Shown: piece after piece, positions 14,882 through 24,674 of the stretch
Numbering within the stretch: the first letter of the stretch is position 1
How the letters are laid out: each line of letters starts with the position of its first letter
Source: Betaproteobacteria bacterium
GTDB taxonomy: Bacteria; Pseudomonadota; Gammaproteobacteria; Burkholderiales; SG8-39
Direction: 5' to 3'
DNA length: 41,716 bases
Assembly (NCBI GenBank): GCA_947479645.1
Contig: CANKAJ010000030.1
Location: 1 to 41,716, forward strand
Notes under the pieces: model-generated
The model's database searches: none
What the model was told of the DNA's origin: nothing
Seen by the model: the letters and a program-made list of their open reading frames with translations, nothing else
Made by a program: the position numbers and the translations under genes

Positions 14882-17626
14882 TCAGAGCGTTGGGAAAGTG
14901 GTCTTGAACTCGGCCTTGACCTGGACTCCCCTGAAGGTCTCGTAGCCATCGAGTTCGACAAGGGAAACGCTCATGCCGACGTTGTAGGCCAGCAAATCCT
15001 TGACCTTGCCTTTAGCGAAGGGCCTGCGACCGCTGTCCCTGCACCAGTACGTGTAACACCGATAGAAATCCGAGCGACGCTCCTTCAAGTCAGCGCCCAG
15101 ATTGCAAACTTTGTCGATGAACTCTTCCAACGAATTCGTGCTCTTACGCCATTGCGCCATCAGTCGATCATGGACAATCGAGTTCGAGAATTTACCGTTT
15201 CGAAGCAAACGCACGGCCCCCTGCATGGCCCAAAACGCAATGCCCTGCATCTCAGTCGCAATGATTCGATCCGCAAGCGTGGGATCGATTGGTAGGCCGA
15301 GACGCAATCGACTGTTGGGGAACTCGATGAGGAGCCACCGCGTAAAGAATGCTTCGCTTTGGTCCTTCGTCGTGAGCAGATGGTTCGACATGAAAATGTG
15401 AGCCGCGCCGTTCTTGAACGAGATTGGGCGCCCTGCTGGATGCCGACCGCTGACCAAATCGCCGCCAATGAGCGTCTTGAAGGCGGCCGCCGGTATCGGT
15501 TTGTCATCGGGCAACTCACCGACCACGTTCAACCGTGCGCCTGCAAGCTTGGCCAAATAATATTCGTCATCCCACTTGAACGGTGACACGGCAGTGACAA
15601 AGTCCGCAGGCACCAACCCACCCGTGATCGTCATCAACGTGCCTTTGCCAGCGCGGCCGAACGGCTCCTGAAACAACACGGCCCGTTGGAATTTCGCCAT
15701 CAACCCAGCCATCATCGCCCCAACAATTTCCTGGAGTAGGCGGATCTGGTCGGTCATTTCATCGACTATGTTGGTTTGAAACGTCGCTAGGAGAAACTGG
15801 TCAAACAGTGGTGTCGGCACGTCAGTTGGGGAGAAGCCCAACATGATCCTCTGGCGATGATCGGGCGTCAGTGGCACGATTTCGATTACATCGCCGACCA
15901 CCTGGAGAAAACCACCCGGGCACGCGATGCCAACCGCAGCCTTAGAAAAAAACTCCGGATCGGTCGCCAACGAGAACGCGTGCGCAGCGATGCTGCTGTA
16001 GTCCGACTTGCGGGCGCAACAATCCTTACCGTCGTGCCGCTCAGCAACAAGGCGTTCCACCCGATCGATGCCGTATTTCTCCCAGAGATTGTTCTCTAAA
16101 TTGATAACCCACAGTATGCCCTCGTAACAAACCGGCGCCCAACCTGCGTAGGTCAGTTCAGCCAGAATATCTTGGGCGTAACCATGATGGGTTTGGGCCA
16201 GTTGCGGCTGGGCCAAGGTGCGCTCCGCCGCTGCCCTCCTGACTGCGCGATCAAGAGCGACCACCGATATTTTCGTTGCTAACCTCTTCACGTCGTCGCG
16301 AAACCGGTAATAGTCTGGAGGCGACTCTTTGTAAATTATCGCCAGGGCTGCAAGCGCTGAAGGTTCGAACGGCGCACCGGCATCTGTCTTTGCCTTTTCG
16401 AGGATAGCTTGCGCGGTGGCCAGGGCGGCAATCAACTCGACCTCGGCCGCGTCCTTGGGGATCAACCAGTGGGTTGTGCCCGTGCCGCTATCGAACACAA
16501 ACGGCTTACCGTCCTCGCCCACACTATAAAAAGCGGCGTAGCTGGACGAGTCACGAAATGGCGTCTGGCAACGAATCTTTTCTGTGTTGCCGCGTTTAAC
16601 TAGGTCCCTTACAGTCAGCGTGCCATCGTTCTCGGTTTCGATTTCGGTGTTCAAGGTCAGGTCGGCGGCGATGATCCGAAGTCCGGTGCTGCCGGCCGTT
16701 ACAGACATTTCAACGCCAGCCTTGCGAGTGATTTCTCGGATGGAGTCAGGATCTGGCAGGACGATCGCGGAGGTATCCAGGGCATCAACTTCGCCTTGAT
16801 GCACCACTGGGCACACCGGTACTACGGTGAGTCCTTCACCGGCAGTTGGTTTTCCACAGAATACCAGCCGTCCGGGTGTCCAAACGCTGGGGTCCACGAT
16901 CGTCGTCAGGCTGTAACCAACAACGGTTCCAGATTCTTTGCGGCTGTAGCGCGGTTTCAGCCATGTCGATCCAGCCTTGGCGGCATGGACGATCATTGCT
17001 GCACGGATGCGTTCGACATCCTCGGGATTGGCGACCTTGATCCAGACATGGCCGTTGCCACCGCCGATAGGTTTGCCATCACGAATCACCCGCACGGAGG
17101 TCGATTCTGTCTTTACGTAGGTGACTTGCTCTAGTCCCGGTAATATCTTCGCAACGTCAACCAGCCAATCCTCAGTCGACAAGTTCGCAAACTTTGCTGG
17201 AGTATGTGAATCGATATCGCGGTCGAGAATTTGCCAGGAGGATGCGCGGACGTTTTCCTTAAATCGACCGACGGCCTTGAGCATCTTGCCGTTATGCGTG
17301 ATGTGGTGGATGCGCTTTTGCCTCTCCCGATCAGACCGGGGAATGCCAAGCCTATCTTCGATTTCCCGTGACGAAAGGATTGCGAATTCCTCGCCGACCT
17401 CGATGCCATCGAAGGATGCGTTGATTATTGCAGCGTGTGGATTATCGCCAACGGCCTTCAGTAATGCCGCCAATTGCTCGGGCGTTTCAACGCGATGTTG
17501 TATGGCAATGCCGAACGACAAATTGACCGTTGATTTTTTCTCGACTGTCCCATTGGGATTAGTGGTGAAGCTTTTGCCAAGTGTGTGCAGCGGATCGCGG
17601 ACGACCGTGATGATCGCGTTATTCAC
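14882..17626 (-). CDS. AEP primase with SF3 helicase (phage/satellite replication protein)
   Basis: The 914-residue protein has an N-terminal primase-polymerase-like half (residues about 1-300, with an acidic DRDIDSHTP near 135) and a C-terminal D5/SF3 helicase: Walker A EPFGRAGKGT (657-663), Walker B-like NVVGELPDD (E704) and the sensor HIFMSNHL (N748). It would start and unwind replication of the element. The start is GTG at 17626 after AGGTGG, overlapping the upstream gene by eight bases. Similar proteins occur in phage satellites and integrative elements. Confidence 0.88.
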   Translation of the reverse strand: MNNAIITVVRDPLHTLGKSFTTNPNGTVEKKSTVNLSFGIAIQHRVETPEQLAALLKAVGDNPHAAIINASFDGIEVGEEFAILSSREIEDRLGIPRSDRERQKRIHHITHNGKMLKAVGRFKENVRASSWQILDRDIDSHTPAKFANLSTEDWLVDVAKILPGLEQVTYVKTESTSVRVIRDGKPIGGGNGHVWIKVANPEDVERIRAAMIVHAAKAGSTWLKPRYSRKESGTVVGYSLTTIVDPSVWTPGRLVFCGKPTAGEGLTVVPVCPVVHQGEVDALDTSAIVLPDPDSIREITRKAGVEMSVTAGSTGLRIIAADLTLNTEIETENDGTLTVRDLVKRGNTEKIRCQTPFRDSSSYAAFYSVGEDGKPFVFDSGTGTTHWLIPKDAAEVELIAALATAQAILEKAKTDAGAPFEPSALAALAIIYKESPPDYYRFRDDVKRLATKISVVALDRAVRRAAAERTLAQPQLAQTHHGYAQDILAELTYAGWAPVCYEGILWVINLENNLWEKYGIDRVERLVAERHDGKDCCARKSDYSSIAAHAFSLATDPEFFSKAAVGIACPGGFLQVVGDVIEIVPLTPDHRQRIMLGFSPTDVPTPLFDQFLLATFQTNIVDEMTDQIRLLQEIVGAMMAGLMAKFQRAVLFQEPFGRAGKGTLMTITGGLVPADFVTAVSPFKWDDEYYLAKLAGARLNVVGELPDDKPIPAAAFKTLIGGDLVSGRHPAGRPISFKNGAAHIFMSNHLLTTKDQSEAFFTRWLLIEFPNSRLRLGLPIDPTLADRIIATEMQGIAFWAMQGAVRLLRNGKFSNSIVHDRLMAQWRKSTNSLEEFIDKVCNLGADLKERRSDFYRCYTYWCRDSGRRPFAKGKVKDLLAYNVGMSVSLVELDGYETFRGVQVKAEFKTTFPTL

Positions 17627-17864
17627 GAAACCACCTATCGCGAACTAATTCGATACGCGCCCTCCATTTGCATACGTCGATGAATAGCCAGCGGGAACTG
17701 CTAGGGGCTGCCTGCAGCAGTTTGCAAACTTGCTGTAAATTAGGCTGAATGGGATCTGCGCTTGTAACGCGTTTGCCGAATGGCTTGCGTTGTGCTGCGA
17801 GCGGCAGGTGGCCGGGGGATTGATCTTGGGGAGGAATTTCCCCAAGTTGTTGCGAATTTTTCAT
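17619..17864 (-). CDS. Hypothetical 81-residue element protein
   Basis: The ATG at 17864 has GGAG six bases upstream. The protein is basic at its C-terminus (SSRWLFIDVCKWRARIELVRDRWF) with a polar, proline-rich N-terminus. The stop overlaps the primase-helicase start, so the pair is translationally coupled and the product may act in replication or its control. No family was recognised. Confidence 0.6.
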   Translation of the reverse strand: MKNSQQLGEIPPQDQSPGHLPLAAQRKPFGKRVTSADPIQPNLQQVCKLLQAAPSSSRWLFIDVCKWRARIELVRDRWFRE

Positions 17865-18007
17865 GTCGTCTCCAAATAAAATTGGCAGACGAATGGTGCC
17901 CGTTCGGTAGACGCCATCAAGACATGGCGAAAGTTCCAGCAAAACCTTGGCAGATCAAGAGCTAGTGTCCAATTCTTCTCGAAACTCTCGGCGAAAGTTT
18001 GAAAGTT

Positions 18008-18757
18008 TTATCTCAAAGAAACGTTCACCAGGGCCTTCTTGACTGTTCCGGCGTCAAGTGAATTTACTCCGCCCCGCTTTTTAATATCGACACTATTCAA
18101 TGATTGAACAATTTTCTTTGCGAGTACATCGCGCTTTGTGAGCAAGGTTGAATCGTCCTTGACAAGTTGCCGTGCAAAATACCTGGCTGGCGTGTACCAA
18201 GGTTGCGCCGCTACCGGGTCACGCGGGTCGACAGTGAACCACGGGTTATCGGTCGATGGCAGCCCTGCGACTTCTAAAGGGGCTCCAGAAGAAGGCGAAT
18301 GGGCATCTATCGCTTGCTTATAAATGTCCCATTGATGAAAGCTGTGGAGCGTGATGTACTTCGTTGATCCATGAGAGAGTTCTTTATCAATTCTTAGCGC
18401 TGATGACTCACCCTTGTTGAGCTCGTCATTGATAACGCATAGATATTCCTCGGCTTGTATTACCTCTGCACGTAATTTCTTGAGCGCTTCACGTTTTTCA
18501 TCAATGAGATTGCATGGCAATTTGTCATCTTTAGCGTCCTCCAATTCATTCTGTAAAACACCTTCTCTATCTTCAATATCTTCGCCCAAGGAATATCTAT
18601 ATGAATCGCAATATTCCTCCTCATCAGGTGTCGGAGGATTGTTTAAGGGCTTGATTTCCACGGGCCCTTGATGCCAGCCCAGTAAATTTGCAATAGCCTC
18701 GTCTACCGAAATGGAAGTTCTGTCAGTCGAACTCACTAGGGGGCGATATTTATCCAC
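18008..18757 (-). CDS. Hypothetical protein with coiled coil (~249 aa)
   Basis: An acidic N-terminal half with a helical segment (IDEKREALKKLRAEVIQAEEYLCVINDELN) is followed by a more compact region with WYTPARYFARQLVKDD and a Lys-rich end. I do not recognise a family. A TTG at 18781 could start the frame, but the GTG at 18757 has AAGAGAG at proper spacing and a TATAAT box at 18793-18798 (minus strand), so I prefer it. Base composition is more AT-rich than the primase gene, suggesting a separate origin. Confidence 0.6.
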   Translation of the reverse strand: MDKYRPLVSSTDRTSISVDEAIANLLGWHQGPVEIKPLNNPPTPDEEEYCDSYRYSLGEDIEDREGVLQNELEDAKDDKLPCNLIDEKREALKKLRAEVIQAEEYLCVINDELNKGESSALRIDKELSHGSTKYITLHSFHQWDIYKQAIDAHSPSSGAPLEVAGLPSTDNPWFTVDPRDPVAAQPWYTPARYFARQLVKDDSTLLTKRDVLAKKIVQSLNSVDIKKRGGVNSLDAGTVKKALVNVSLR

Positions 18758-18781
18758 ATTAACTCTCTTGATACTGGACAA

Positions 18782-19190
18782 GTTGAACTGGGATTATATC
18801 TACCGCCGATTGCGTGACTCGTTAGACTGCTGCTTCGGTCGAAGTGGATAAAGTGGGAAATTCGCCGCCGCCCCAGTATGTCCCAATACAACCCTCACTC
18901 CCCCTGTCTAAAACTCCGCTTTCTCCACTCTCGGCTTGGCAAGCGGTAGTCCTGTCCGGTTTTCCTCGGCTCGGCATTGAATAACGTCAGCAGGTTTTGA
19001 AGAGGCGAGTTGGGTCCAGCAGAAGTGGCCCAAGTGTGACTTGGAGCGGTGTTGCGGGCCTATTTTGTGCCGCGTGCGTCAACAAAGTAGCACGAACTAT
19101 ATAAGGAAATGGCCGAAAGCAACCAATCCTGGATCGGAAAAACGGCTAGAAGCGATTGAGAGAGACCAGTACGCGATTCGCTCCCTTTCC
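18782..19190. other. Intergenic region with repeat motif copy 2
   Basis: No gene is visible between the hypothetical gene and the umuC stop. It contains the promoter box of the hypothetical gene and the second copy of the GTGGG-type motif. The rest is unremarkable. Confidence 0.4.
18843..18866 (+). repeat. AGTGG-x-AAAGTGGGAAATTCGCC motif, copy 2
   Basis: This is a variant of the dispersed motif: GTGGATAAAGTGGG in place of GTGGGAAAAGTGGG, followed by the same AATTCGCC tail seen in the inverted copy at 27168-27190. It lies about 85 bases upstream of the 18757 start. Confidence 0.5.
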
Positions 19191-20480
19191 TTATTTCACC
19201 AAGGGCAATTCATCCCAGCGAGTGGTGTAGCAGGGTGATCGGTTCTCTGAGCGCATCGCCCAACGGTGTGTTCTCCCCGTCGCTGCTGAATGCAGTGCGT
19301 TTCGCCCGAACTCCCGATTTGCTGCGTCAACCGCCGCCATCAGCCGCGTTGACCGAGCAGTCTTGTCTGGTTCATCAAATAATGTCGCCTGCCTTGTTCC
19401 TTTGTCGGACAGCAGCGTCAGCATAATTCCGGCCTTCTTGTAGCGGAAGTCGGGTCTGAAAATAGTCTTCAACCCCCGTAGCGCAGCCTGAATCAGAATT
19501 CGCGTGTCATCGCTTGGCACTGGCAGGGGCGTCGTCACTCCCGTGTTGTATTGAGGCTCATGCGCTTTGAAGCGATTGGTCTCTACGAACACATAAACGG
19601 CCCCGGCCTCTGATCCTTGCCGCCGCAGCTTTTCCGCCGCTCGTTCCACATAGGTAGCTACTGACTCCTGCAACTCCTCGATGCACTCCACCGGAGCACC
19701 AAAACTCCTGGAACTCATGATCTGCTTTTTGGGTGGAGCAACATCCTCCAGTTCCAAGCAGGAAATACCTCGTAGTTCCTCACAGGTGCGTTCCATGACT
19801 ACGCCAAACTGGGTGCGGATCGTTTTGGGTGATGCGTTGCGCAGATCAAGGACTGTTTCTATGCCCATAGCTGCTAGCCGCTGATTGATGCGTCGGCCTA
19901 CGCCCCAGACCTCCCCGACCTCGATTTGGGACATCCATTGCCCACGTTCTGTCCGACTGAGCGCATACAGGTCACAGACGCCATCAAACACGGGGTTTTT
20001 CTTGGCCATGTGGTTGGCGAGCTTGGATAGCGTCTTGGTTGGCCCCACGCCCACGCAGACTGGTAACCCGGTCCACTGCTTGATACGTCCCCGAATATGC
20101 TGTCCCATGTCGACGATGCTCCCGTAGAGGTGCGCTACCGCCTCAATACGCAAAAAGCTCTCGTCGATACTGTAGACCTCCATGTCCGGGCTGAAATCGC
20201 GCAGGATGCTCACGACCCGGTTACTCATGTCGCCGTAGAGCGTGTAGTTCGATGAAAACGCCAAGATCCCATGCTGACGGGCAAGGTCTTTCATCTTGAA
20301 CCACGGGGTGCCCATCTTTACGCCCAGTGCTTTTACTTCATTACTTCGGGCGACCGCGCATCCGTCATTGTTGGACAGCACCACCATGGGCACATCCTCC
20401 AGCCGGGGCTGGAACACACGCTCACAGGAAACGTAGAAATTGTTCACGTCTACCAGCGCGAACTGAGGCACGTCTGTCAC
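19191..20480 (-). CDS. umuC: UmuC-like Y-family polymerase (Pol V catalytic subunit)
   Basis: The 429-residue protein is full length: D11 in [14 protein letters not shown]106-E107 in YSIDESFL, a helix-hairpin-helix region ([18 protein letters not shown]), the little-finger domain and a clamp-binding QATLF near the C-terminus. It performs error-prone lesion bypass with UmuD'. The GTG at 20480 lies three bases after the umuD stop with GGGGA upstream; another GTG at 20471 is possible. Mobile-element copies (RumB, ImpB) look the same, so a plasmid or ICE origin is likely. Confidence 0.95.
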   Translation of the reverse strand: MTDVPQFALVDVNNFYVSCERVFQPRLEDVPMVVLSNNDGCAVARSNEVKALGVKMGTPWFKMKDLARQHGILAFSSNYTLYGDMSNRVVSILRDFSPDMEVYSIDESFLRIEAVAHLYGSIVDMGQHIRGRIKQWTGLPVCVGVGPTKTLSKLANHMAKKNPVFDGVCDLYALSRTERGQWMSQIEVGEVWGVGRRINQRLAAMGIETVLDLRNASPKTIRTQFGVVMERTCEELRGISCLELEDVAPPKKQIMSSRSFGAPVECIEELQESVATYVERAAEKLRRQGSEAGAVYVFVETNRFKAHEPQYNTGVTTPLPVPSDDTRILIQAALRGLKTIFRPDFRYKKAGIMLTLLSDKGTRQATLFDEPDKTARSTRLMAAVDAANREFGRNALHSAATGRTHRWAMRSENRSPCYTTRWDELPLVK

Positions 20481-20482
20481 AA

Positions 20483-20959
20483 CTATCCCCGGGCCGGGTA
20501 TCTTCTGACCACCCCGACAACAACACCCCATACTTCCAGTTCGGAGCCATCCTTGAAAACCGTGGGCTGGTAGGCAGAGTTTTCCGGCCGCAGTTCTACC
20601 TGGCCCCGATGCTTGTACAGGCGTTTGATGGTGTACTCGGCATCAACTACGGCGACAACAATATCGTTATGGCGAGGGCGCAAGCTACGGTCAACGACAA
20701 CCTTGTCACCTTCCTCGATACTGGCACCGATCATGGAATCGCCCTTGACGGTGAACATGAATGTCGCCGCCTTATGTCGGACCAAGTAATCGTTGAGGTC
20801 AAGGCCATCTTCGGCGTAGTCCGCTGCCGGGGATGGGAAACCTGCGGACAGCCGGTGCTTGAGGAGCTTGAACTCAAATGCAAGTGGCACCTGCCCTGGC
20901 ACCTCTGGAGCTTGGGTCAGTGTTGGCTGGGTGAATTTGATTGGATCGGAGATTTTCAT
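20483..20959 (-). CDS. umuD: UmuD-like self-cleaving accessory protein
   Basis: The 158-residue protein keeps the S24 peptidase features: cleavage site A39-G40 ([13 protein letters not shown]), serine S75 in KGDSMIGA and lysine K112 in YTIKRL. RecA-stimulated cleavage yields UmuD', the partner of UmuC. The N-terminal arm is longer than in E. coli UmuD (139 residues). No Shine-Dalgarno sequence precedes the ATG; an SOS box begins only three bases upstream. Confidence 0.95.
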   Translation of the reverse strand: MKISDPIKFTQPTLTQAPEVPGQVPLAFEFKLLKHRLSAGFPSPAADYAEDGLDLNDYLVRHKAATFMFTVKGDSMIGASIEEGDKVVVDRSLRPRHNDIVVAVVDAEYTIKRLYKHRGQVELRPENSAYQPTVFKDGSELEVWGVVVGVVRRYPARG

Positions 20960-20962
20960 AAA

Positions 20963-20978
20963 CTGTACAAATATACAG
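20963..20978. promoter_or_regulatory. LexA (SOS) box of umuDC
   Basis: CTGT-ACAAATAT-ACAG matches the consensus CTGT-N8-ACAG exactly. It ends three bases before the umuD ATG, so LexA would cover the -10 (TATATT on the minus strand) and the start codon. Transcription must start nearly at the ATG, suggesting a leaderless mRNA. Confidence 0.9.
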
Positions 20979-21048
20979 CTTAGCGCAAATCTCCAGGATT
21001 TATCAATCCACAGTACGTTCCAGCAATGTGCCTATGAATGGCAGGGGC

Positions 21049-21957
21049 TTACAACTTCCCGGTATCCGCCCTACGCCTCCAAGGCCTCCCCAATTGCAAC
21101 AGATAAATTGCGGAGCCCAGCACCAGAAGGATGCCTACAACAACCGCGACTATCAGTAGGGGTTTTTCCAGAATTCCAGTAACTTGCGTAGTTACTGTTT
21201 CTAGTACCCCAGGTTTTCGCACAACGATAGGCTTGCCATCAGGTCCGATAATTATGTCCGAGCTTCCAAGAATCTGATCCTTCGCCAGTAGGAAAGCAGT
21301 CAAAGCGGCACCTGTTCTTAGGATATTGGGATTAGCCTCAAGGAGGTGAAGTGTTTTTTCGGGTGCCTGTTGGATCATCGAAAGCAACGCCTTTCGTTCG
21401 GCTGCCGGTGCCTTTGCGACGTCATCGGCAAGTCGCGCTACTCGAATCACCTGATCAGTGGGTTGGCGCACAAGAAATTCTGCGGACTCACCCCCGATCT
21501 TGGACAGGACTTCCGGCCCCACGCTCGGGTGTCGTGCTCCGGCCACCAGCACGGTATCTCCATATTGGAGAATCAACTTCTGCATTTCCTCCGGCTGCCT
21601 TCGAATTTCCTGCAAAGCGCCCACTCTGAGCTGCTCGGGTAACTTCTCGAAGGCAGACACAAATATTTGAGGGGTATCCTTCGCGCCACGCAAAATGGCC
21701 GGTCCATAGTTCAGACTGTAGCGCGTTAGCTTATCTGCAAGCTGATTCCCTCCTTCCTTTGCTGCATTTTCCAGTATTTGTTGGACTCCCCGTTGCCCGC
21801 CAAGTGTCGCAATTTCCTGGGCCGCGCCCGCTCCTCCTCGGATACCTAGTTGCTGCACCAGGGCTGCCGCGCCTTTTATCAGCATTGTGCCCTGGCCAAA
21901 GCTGCCACTCAGATAACCCATTGCGGCGAAGCCAATCACCAGCATCAAACGTCTCAT
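21049..21957 (-). CDS. Membrane-anchored protein of unknown function (302 aa)
   Basis: An N-terminal hydrophobic segment (residues 4-25), a Gly/Gln-rich stretch, a long helical middle (about 80-225) and a strong C-terminal transmembrane helix (PLLIVAVVVGILLVLGSAIYLLQL) followed by a basic tail suggest a periplasmic or intermembrane protein held at both ends. The start overlaps the upstream stop (ATGA) and has GGAGGAACGG before it. It is the last gene of the WYL-linked minus-strand set. No family was recognised; the middle may be a helical repeat. Confidence 0.65.
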   Translation of the reverse strand: MRRLMLVIGFAAMGYLSGSFGQGTMLIKGAAALVQQLGIRGGAGAAQEIATLGGQRGVQQILENAAKEGGNQLADKLTRYSLNYGPAILRGAKDTPQIFVSAFEKLPEQLRVGALQEIRRQPEEMQKLILQYGDTVLVAGARHPSVGPEVLSKIGGESAEFLVRQPTDQVIRVARLADDVAKAPAAERKALLSMIQQAPEKTLHLLEANPNILRTGAALTAFLLAKDQILGSSDIIIGPDGKPIVVRKPGVLETVTTQVTGILEKPLLIVAVVVGILLVLGSAIYLLQLGRPWRRRADTGKL

Positions 21958-22982
21958 GACCGTTCCTCCAAAACCGTGCGACGCAGGACTTGCTCATGCG
22001 TTTCCCGACTTAATTTGACAAGGCGATCGAATTTCACTTTTAGTCCGCCAGAAGGATGTCTCCATATTTGCTCGCGCATGGCCAAGATCCTCTGCCTGGC
22101 TTCCATTTCAATCCTGATTGCCATCTCCTTGTTTGTCCAATGATCTATTCCAAAGCCGACAACGACACCTACTACCAAACCAATTGCAGTGCCCACACCC
22201 GGTGATACTGCCGTCCCTGCTTGTCCTCCTGTGAGCGCTCCTCCCACCATGCTACCCGATGCAATTCGCACCACTTGAGCCACAAGTTGTTCCGCCCCCA
22301 TCGCGGCGATCGTCGAACCACCAATTGCGAGCAACCCTATCCACGCAGAAGTGCTTACCTTTCCTGTCAAGCTGCTTTGTTCGTCTGCTGAAAGGCGCGC
22401 CATCAAGGCCTCCGGGGACACTCTTAGCTCAGAAATGCCTAGATCAGCGTCTCTTATCCGCATGACCGCTTGACTGAACATCGCATTGCGATTCGCAGCG
22501 AGATCACTTCGGAATTGCGCAATAATTCCATTTAGAGCGTTCATGCTTTGCTGATCTGTGACGACATATTGTGAAAATAGCTCAGCGGTGAATTGCTGCA
22601 CTTCAGTCGTGCCAGACAATTTGTCTTTTATCGCCAAATATGCAATCTTTAGACGATTGCTTAGCTGGGTAACGACCTCCGCAAACTGGGGCGTACGGTC
22701 TGCGTAGGCTTTGAAAATATCCCGCAAGTCGCTTTCCGCCCGTAGTACTGCCGCACGATTTGATTGTTCTTCAGCATTGATTAAAGTTGCAATTTGATTT
22801 TCAAGTAAGTCACGGCGATGCTGCAGATCATCCACTTGGCGTCTCAATTCGGCGCTTATCCTCTCCTGCTCCTGACGCGCCATTTCCTCGCCAGAAAACC
22901 ACCAGGCCCACCCTATCATCCCAAGCCCCGTAATCAGGGCAATGAACGCAAGGGTGATCTTTACTGTATTGCCGATTTGCAC
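21954..22982 (-). CDS. Membrane protein with coiled coil and glycine-rich hairpin (342 aa)
   Basis: The start is GTG at 22982 directly after a perfect AGGAGGTGAT; an ATG at 23018 lacks a site. One transmembrane helix (about residues 10-30) is followed by a coiled coil (ERISAELRRQVDDLQHRRDLLENQIATL), a helical region and a long hydrophobic Gly/Ala segment (about 205-275: GLLAIGGSTIAAMGAEQL, then SGSMVGGALTGGQAG, GVGTAIGLVVGVVVGFGID) able to form a glycine-zipper hairpin, then a basic helical tail. Such hairpins occur in pore-forming or membrane-perturbing proteins. Unknown family; coupled to the next gene. Confidence 0.65.
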   Translation of the reverse strand: MQIGNTVKITLAFIALITGLGMIGWAWWFSGEEMARQEQERISAELRRQVDDLQHRRDLLENQIATLINAEEQSNRAAVLRAESDLRDIFKAYADRTPQFAEVVTQLSNRLKIAYLAIKDKLSGTTEVQQFTAELFSQYVVTDQQSMNALNGIIAQFRSDLAANRNAMFSQAVMRIRDADLGISELRVSPEALMARLSADEQSSLTGKVSTSAWIGLLAIGGSTIAAMGAEQLVAQVVRIASGSMVGGALTGGQAGTAVSPGVGTAIGLVVGVVVGFGIDHWTNKEMAIRIEMEARQRILAMREQIWRHPSGGLKVKFDRLVKLSRETHEQVLRRTVLEERS

Positions 22983-23033
22983 TATCACCTCCTGGCTATT
23001 CGGCCACTTCCAATACATTAAAAAATGCGCGTG

Positions 23034-23378
23034 TCATTTCACACTCCTTGGCTCTCGGCAGCAGTCGACAATGGGTATGCGCTCCTCGCGTCTACGCAAA
23101 GCAAGCACCGCTATTACGCATCCCGTCCAGGTGGGAAAGTCATCCACTAAGGGAACTAACTCAATCAAGAATGTGGGTAATAGCAAGACGTGAAAACCTA
23201 TCGAGACAGTCACAATCACCGCAGCAGACACGTCGATTGCTTGAGAGGCGAGAGGGATCGCTTGCAGTGCGATTTGTAAGCCGTCAGCCGCAAGCGCCGC
23301 TATCAGTGCAACAACTATGCGTGCACGGGTCAGCTTGGCAGGATGCAGGAGATTGTTTAGGGTCCCGAGAATTTTCAT
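23034..23378 (-). CDS. Small membrane protein (114 aa)
   Basis: An amphipathic start (MKILGTLNNLLHPAKLTRAR) is followed by two or three hydrophobic segments (about 20-42, 50-75 and 78-95) and a charged tail. The reading frame lies between two genes of the same strand and uses a plain ATG without a clear ribosome binding site. The family is not recognised. It is probably a component of the WYL-linked membrane set. Confidence 0.5.
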   Translation of the reverse strand: MKILGTLNNLLHPAKLTRARIVVALIAALAADGLQIALQAIPLASQAIDVSAAVIVTVSIGFHVLLLPTFLIELVPLVDDFPTWTGCVIAVLALRRREERIPIVDCCREPRSVK

Positions 23379-23453
23379 TCGCAGGAATTGTGCGGTTGAA
23401 AACTTGATTGGCGGTCGCGCATGGCTTCACGGCTCCCTGTAGCACTATCCATC

Positions 23454-23684
23454 TTAGGCAAATGCCAAGATAAACAACCCCGAGAAAAGTGATCCAATGG
23501 CACCCCAATAGATCAAGTCATCAAATGTCGTGGCTACCAACTTGCGCCCGTAACTCGGAAACTGCTCGACACCCGCGAAGTTGGTTCGATCAAACTTTCG
23601 CTTTTGCCTCCAGTATCCCAAGACGAGCCCAATGACCGTCAAAATAACCCCGTAGTCAGTAAGCTCAATGTGCATCGTTGTCAT
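23454..23684 (-). CDS. FDRTN-family small membrane protein, copy A
   Basis: Two transmembrane segments flank a conserved cytoplasmic loop with FDRTN-x-AG-xx-QF-x-SY-xx-KLVA. The same loop occurs in the gene at 31602-31904 (RIFDRTNAAGIQQFSSYSGKLVA there), so the two are paralogues in one island. The start could be the ATG at 23684 or one nine bases later; I chose the first. It lies 90 bases downstream of the WYL gene on the same strand. Function unknown. Confidence 0.65.
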   Translation of the reverse strand: MTTMHIELTDYGVILTVIGLVLGYWRQKRKFDRTNFAGVEQFPSYGRKLVATTFDDLIYWGAIGSLFSGLFILAFA

Positions 23685-23774
23685 TCCCGGGGAGGAGACA
23701 CGTGTTGCCAAACTCCTGATCTGGAGCCACAAGGGGACTGTAATTCAAAAGGGAAGGTAACTGATCCACAGCGA

Positions 23775-24674
23775 TTAATTGCGTTTCAAATAGTCCGTCA
23801 ACCCTTTTTCCATCTCGGCCTGAAGGGATTCGGGACTGACGATTCGGATATTGGGAATCCAGTAGCGGACAATGGGTAGGATTTGGTTAAGGTGTCCGAC
23901 CCTTGCAGAAATAATCAATCCACCGTCCTCAAGTTCCTTCTCGATGACCTGATTTGCGATCAACTGGCGGCGCTTAAAGTAGCCAGCCACCTCTCGACTG
24001 ATCTTGAGCACGACTTCCTGCTTGCCTTCCGACAGCCAGATACCGTCTTCCTCAGCCAATTGAGTATCAATGCGGGCTTCCCAGGAGAAGGAAGATTCAA
24101 GTGTCTTCAGCTGCTCAATTTTGGTGAAGCTGAACGACTTGAGTTTTTCACCGTCAAGCGCTGCCAGGTACCAGATGCCCTTGTTGTTGATCAGCTTATA
24201 GGGGGATACGGCAGCATACGATTTCGACCCTTCAGGCTTGGCATAGTCAAATGCAACCTGACGACGACCTATGATTGCTTTCTCTAGTTCACGAAAGAGC
24301 TGTTCTTTCCCAGCGATATTCTCGTAATTATGTCCCTTTACCAGCAATGCACCTTGCATGCGGGAATCAAATATGTCGCGCAGAAAATCGTCTGATAACG
24401 ACGGGAACAGCCCGCGAACGCCAGCAAGCCCTGCGAACCGCTCAATATCTTTGGTACTTAGCTGGCCAAGAAATATGGAATCGAGATGGTAGCGCCCATC
24501 TGTTTTCTGTAGCGGCAGGTAGGCGAAACGCACGTTCAGGTCTCGTTGGATGGTGCGCAGGTTGACCCCAAACTCGTCTGCCAATATCCGCGGGTCGAGC
24601 TTCTCGCCCTGGTTGAGCTTGACGAGCATCTGCGCAAGCCGATAGACGAGGGTGTCGTGATTGTCAGTAGCCAT
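23775..24674 (-). CDS. WYL-domain transcriptional regulator
   Basis: The 299-residue protein has an N-terminal winged helix of the DeoR/HTH-11 type (LADEFGVNLRTIQRDLN, about 31-47), a linker, and a WYL domain with the literal motif GIWYLAALDGEKLKSFSF (WYL at 168-170), then a WCX-like C-terminal domain. It is full length for the family. WYL regulators sense ligands, often nucleic acid, and BrxR and CapW of this type silence phage-defence operons. It is divergent from the small membrane gene at 24897 and upstream of four membrane genes on its own strand, so it probably controls both arms. Confidence 0.88.
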   Translation of the reverse strand: MATDNHDTLVYRLAQMLVKLNQGEKLDPRILADEFGVNLRTIQRDLNVRFAYLPLQKTDGRYHLDSIFLGQLSTKDIERFAGLAGVRGLFPSLSDDFLRDIFDSRMQGALLVKGHNYENIAGKEQLFRELEKAIIGRRQVAFDYAKPEGSKSYAAVSPYKLINNKGIWYLAALDGEKLKSFSFTKIEQLKTLESSFSWEARIDTQLAEEDGIWLSEGKQEVVLKISREVAGYFKRRQLIANQVIEKELEDGGLIISARVGHLNQILPIVRYWIPNIRIVSPESLQAEMEKGLTDYLKRN

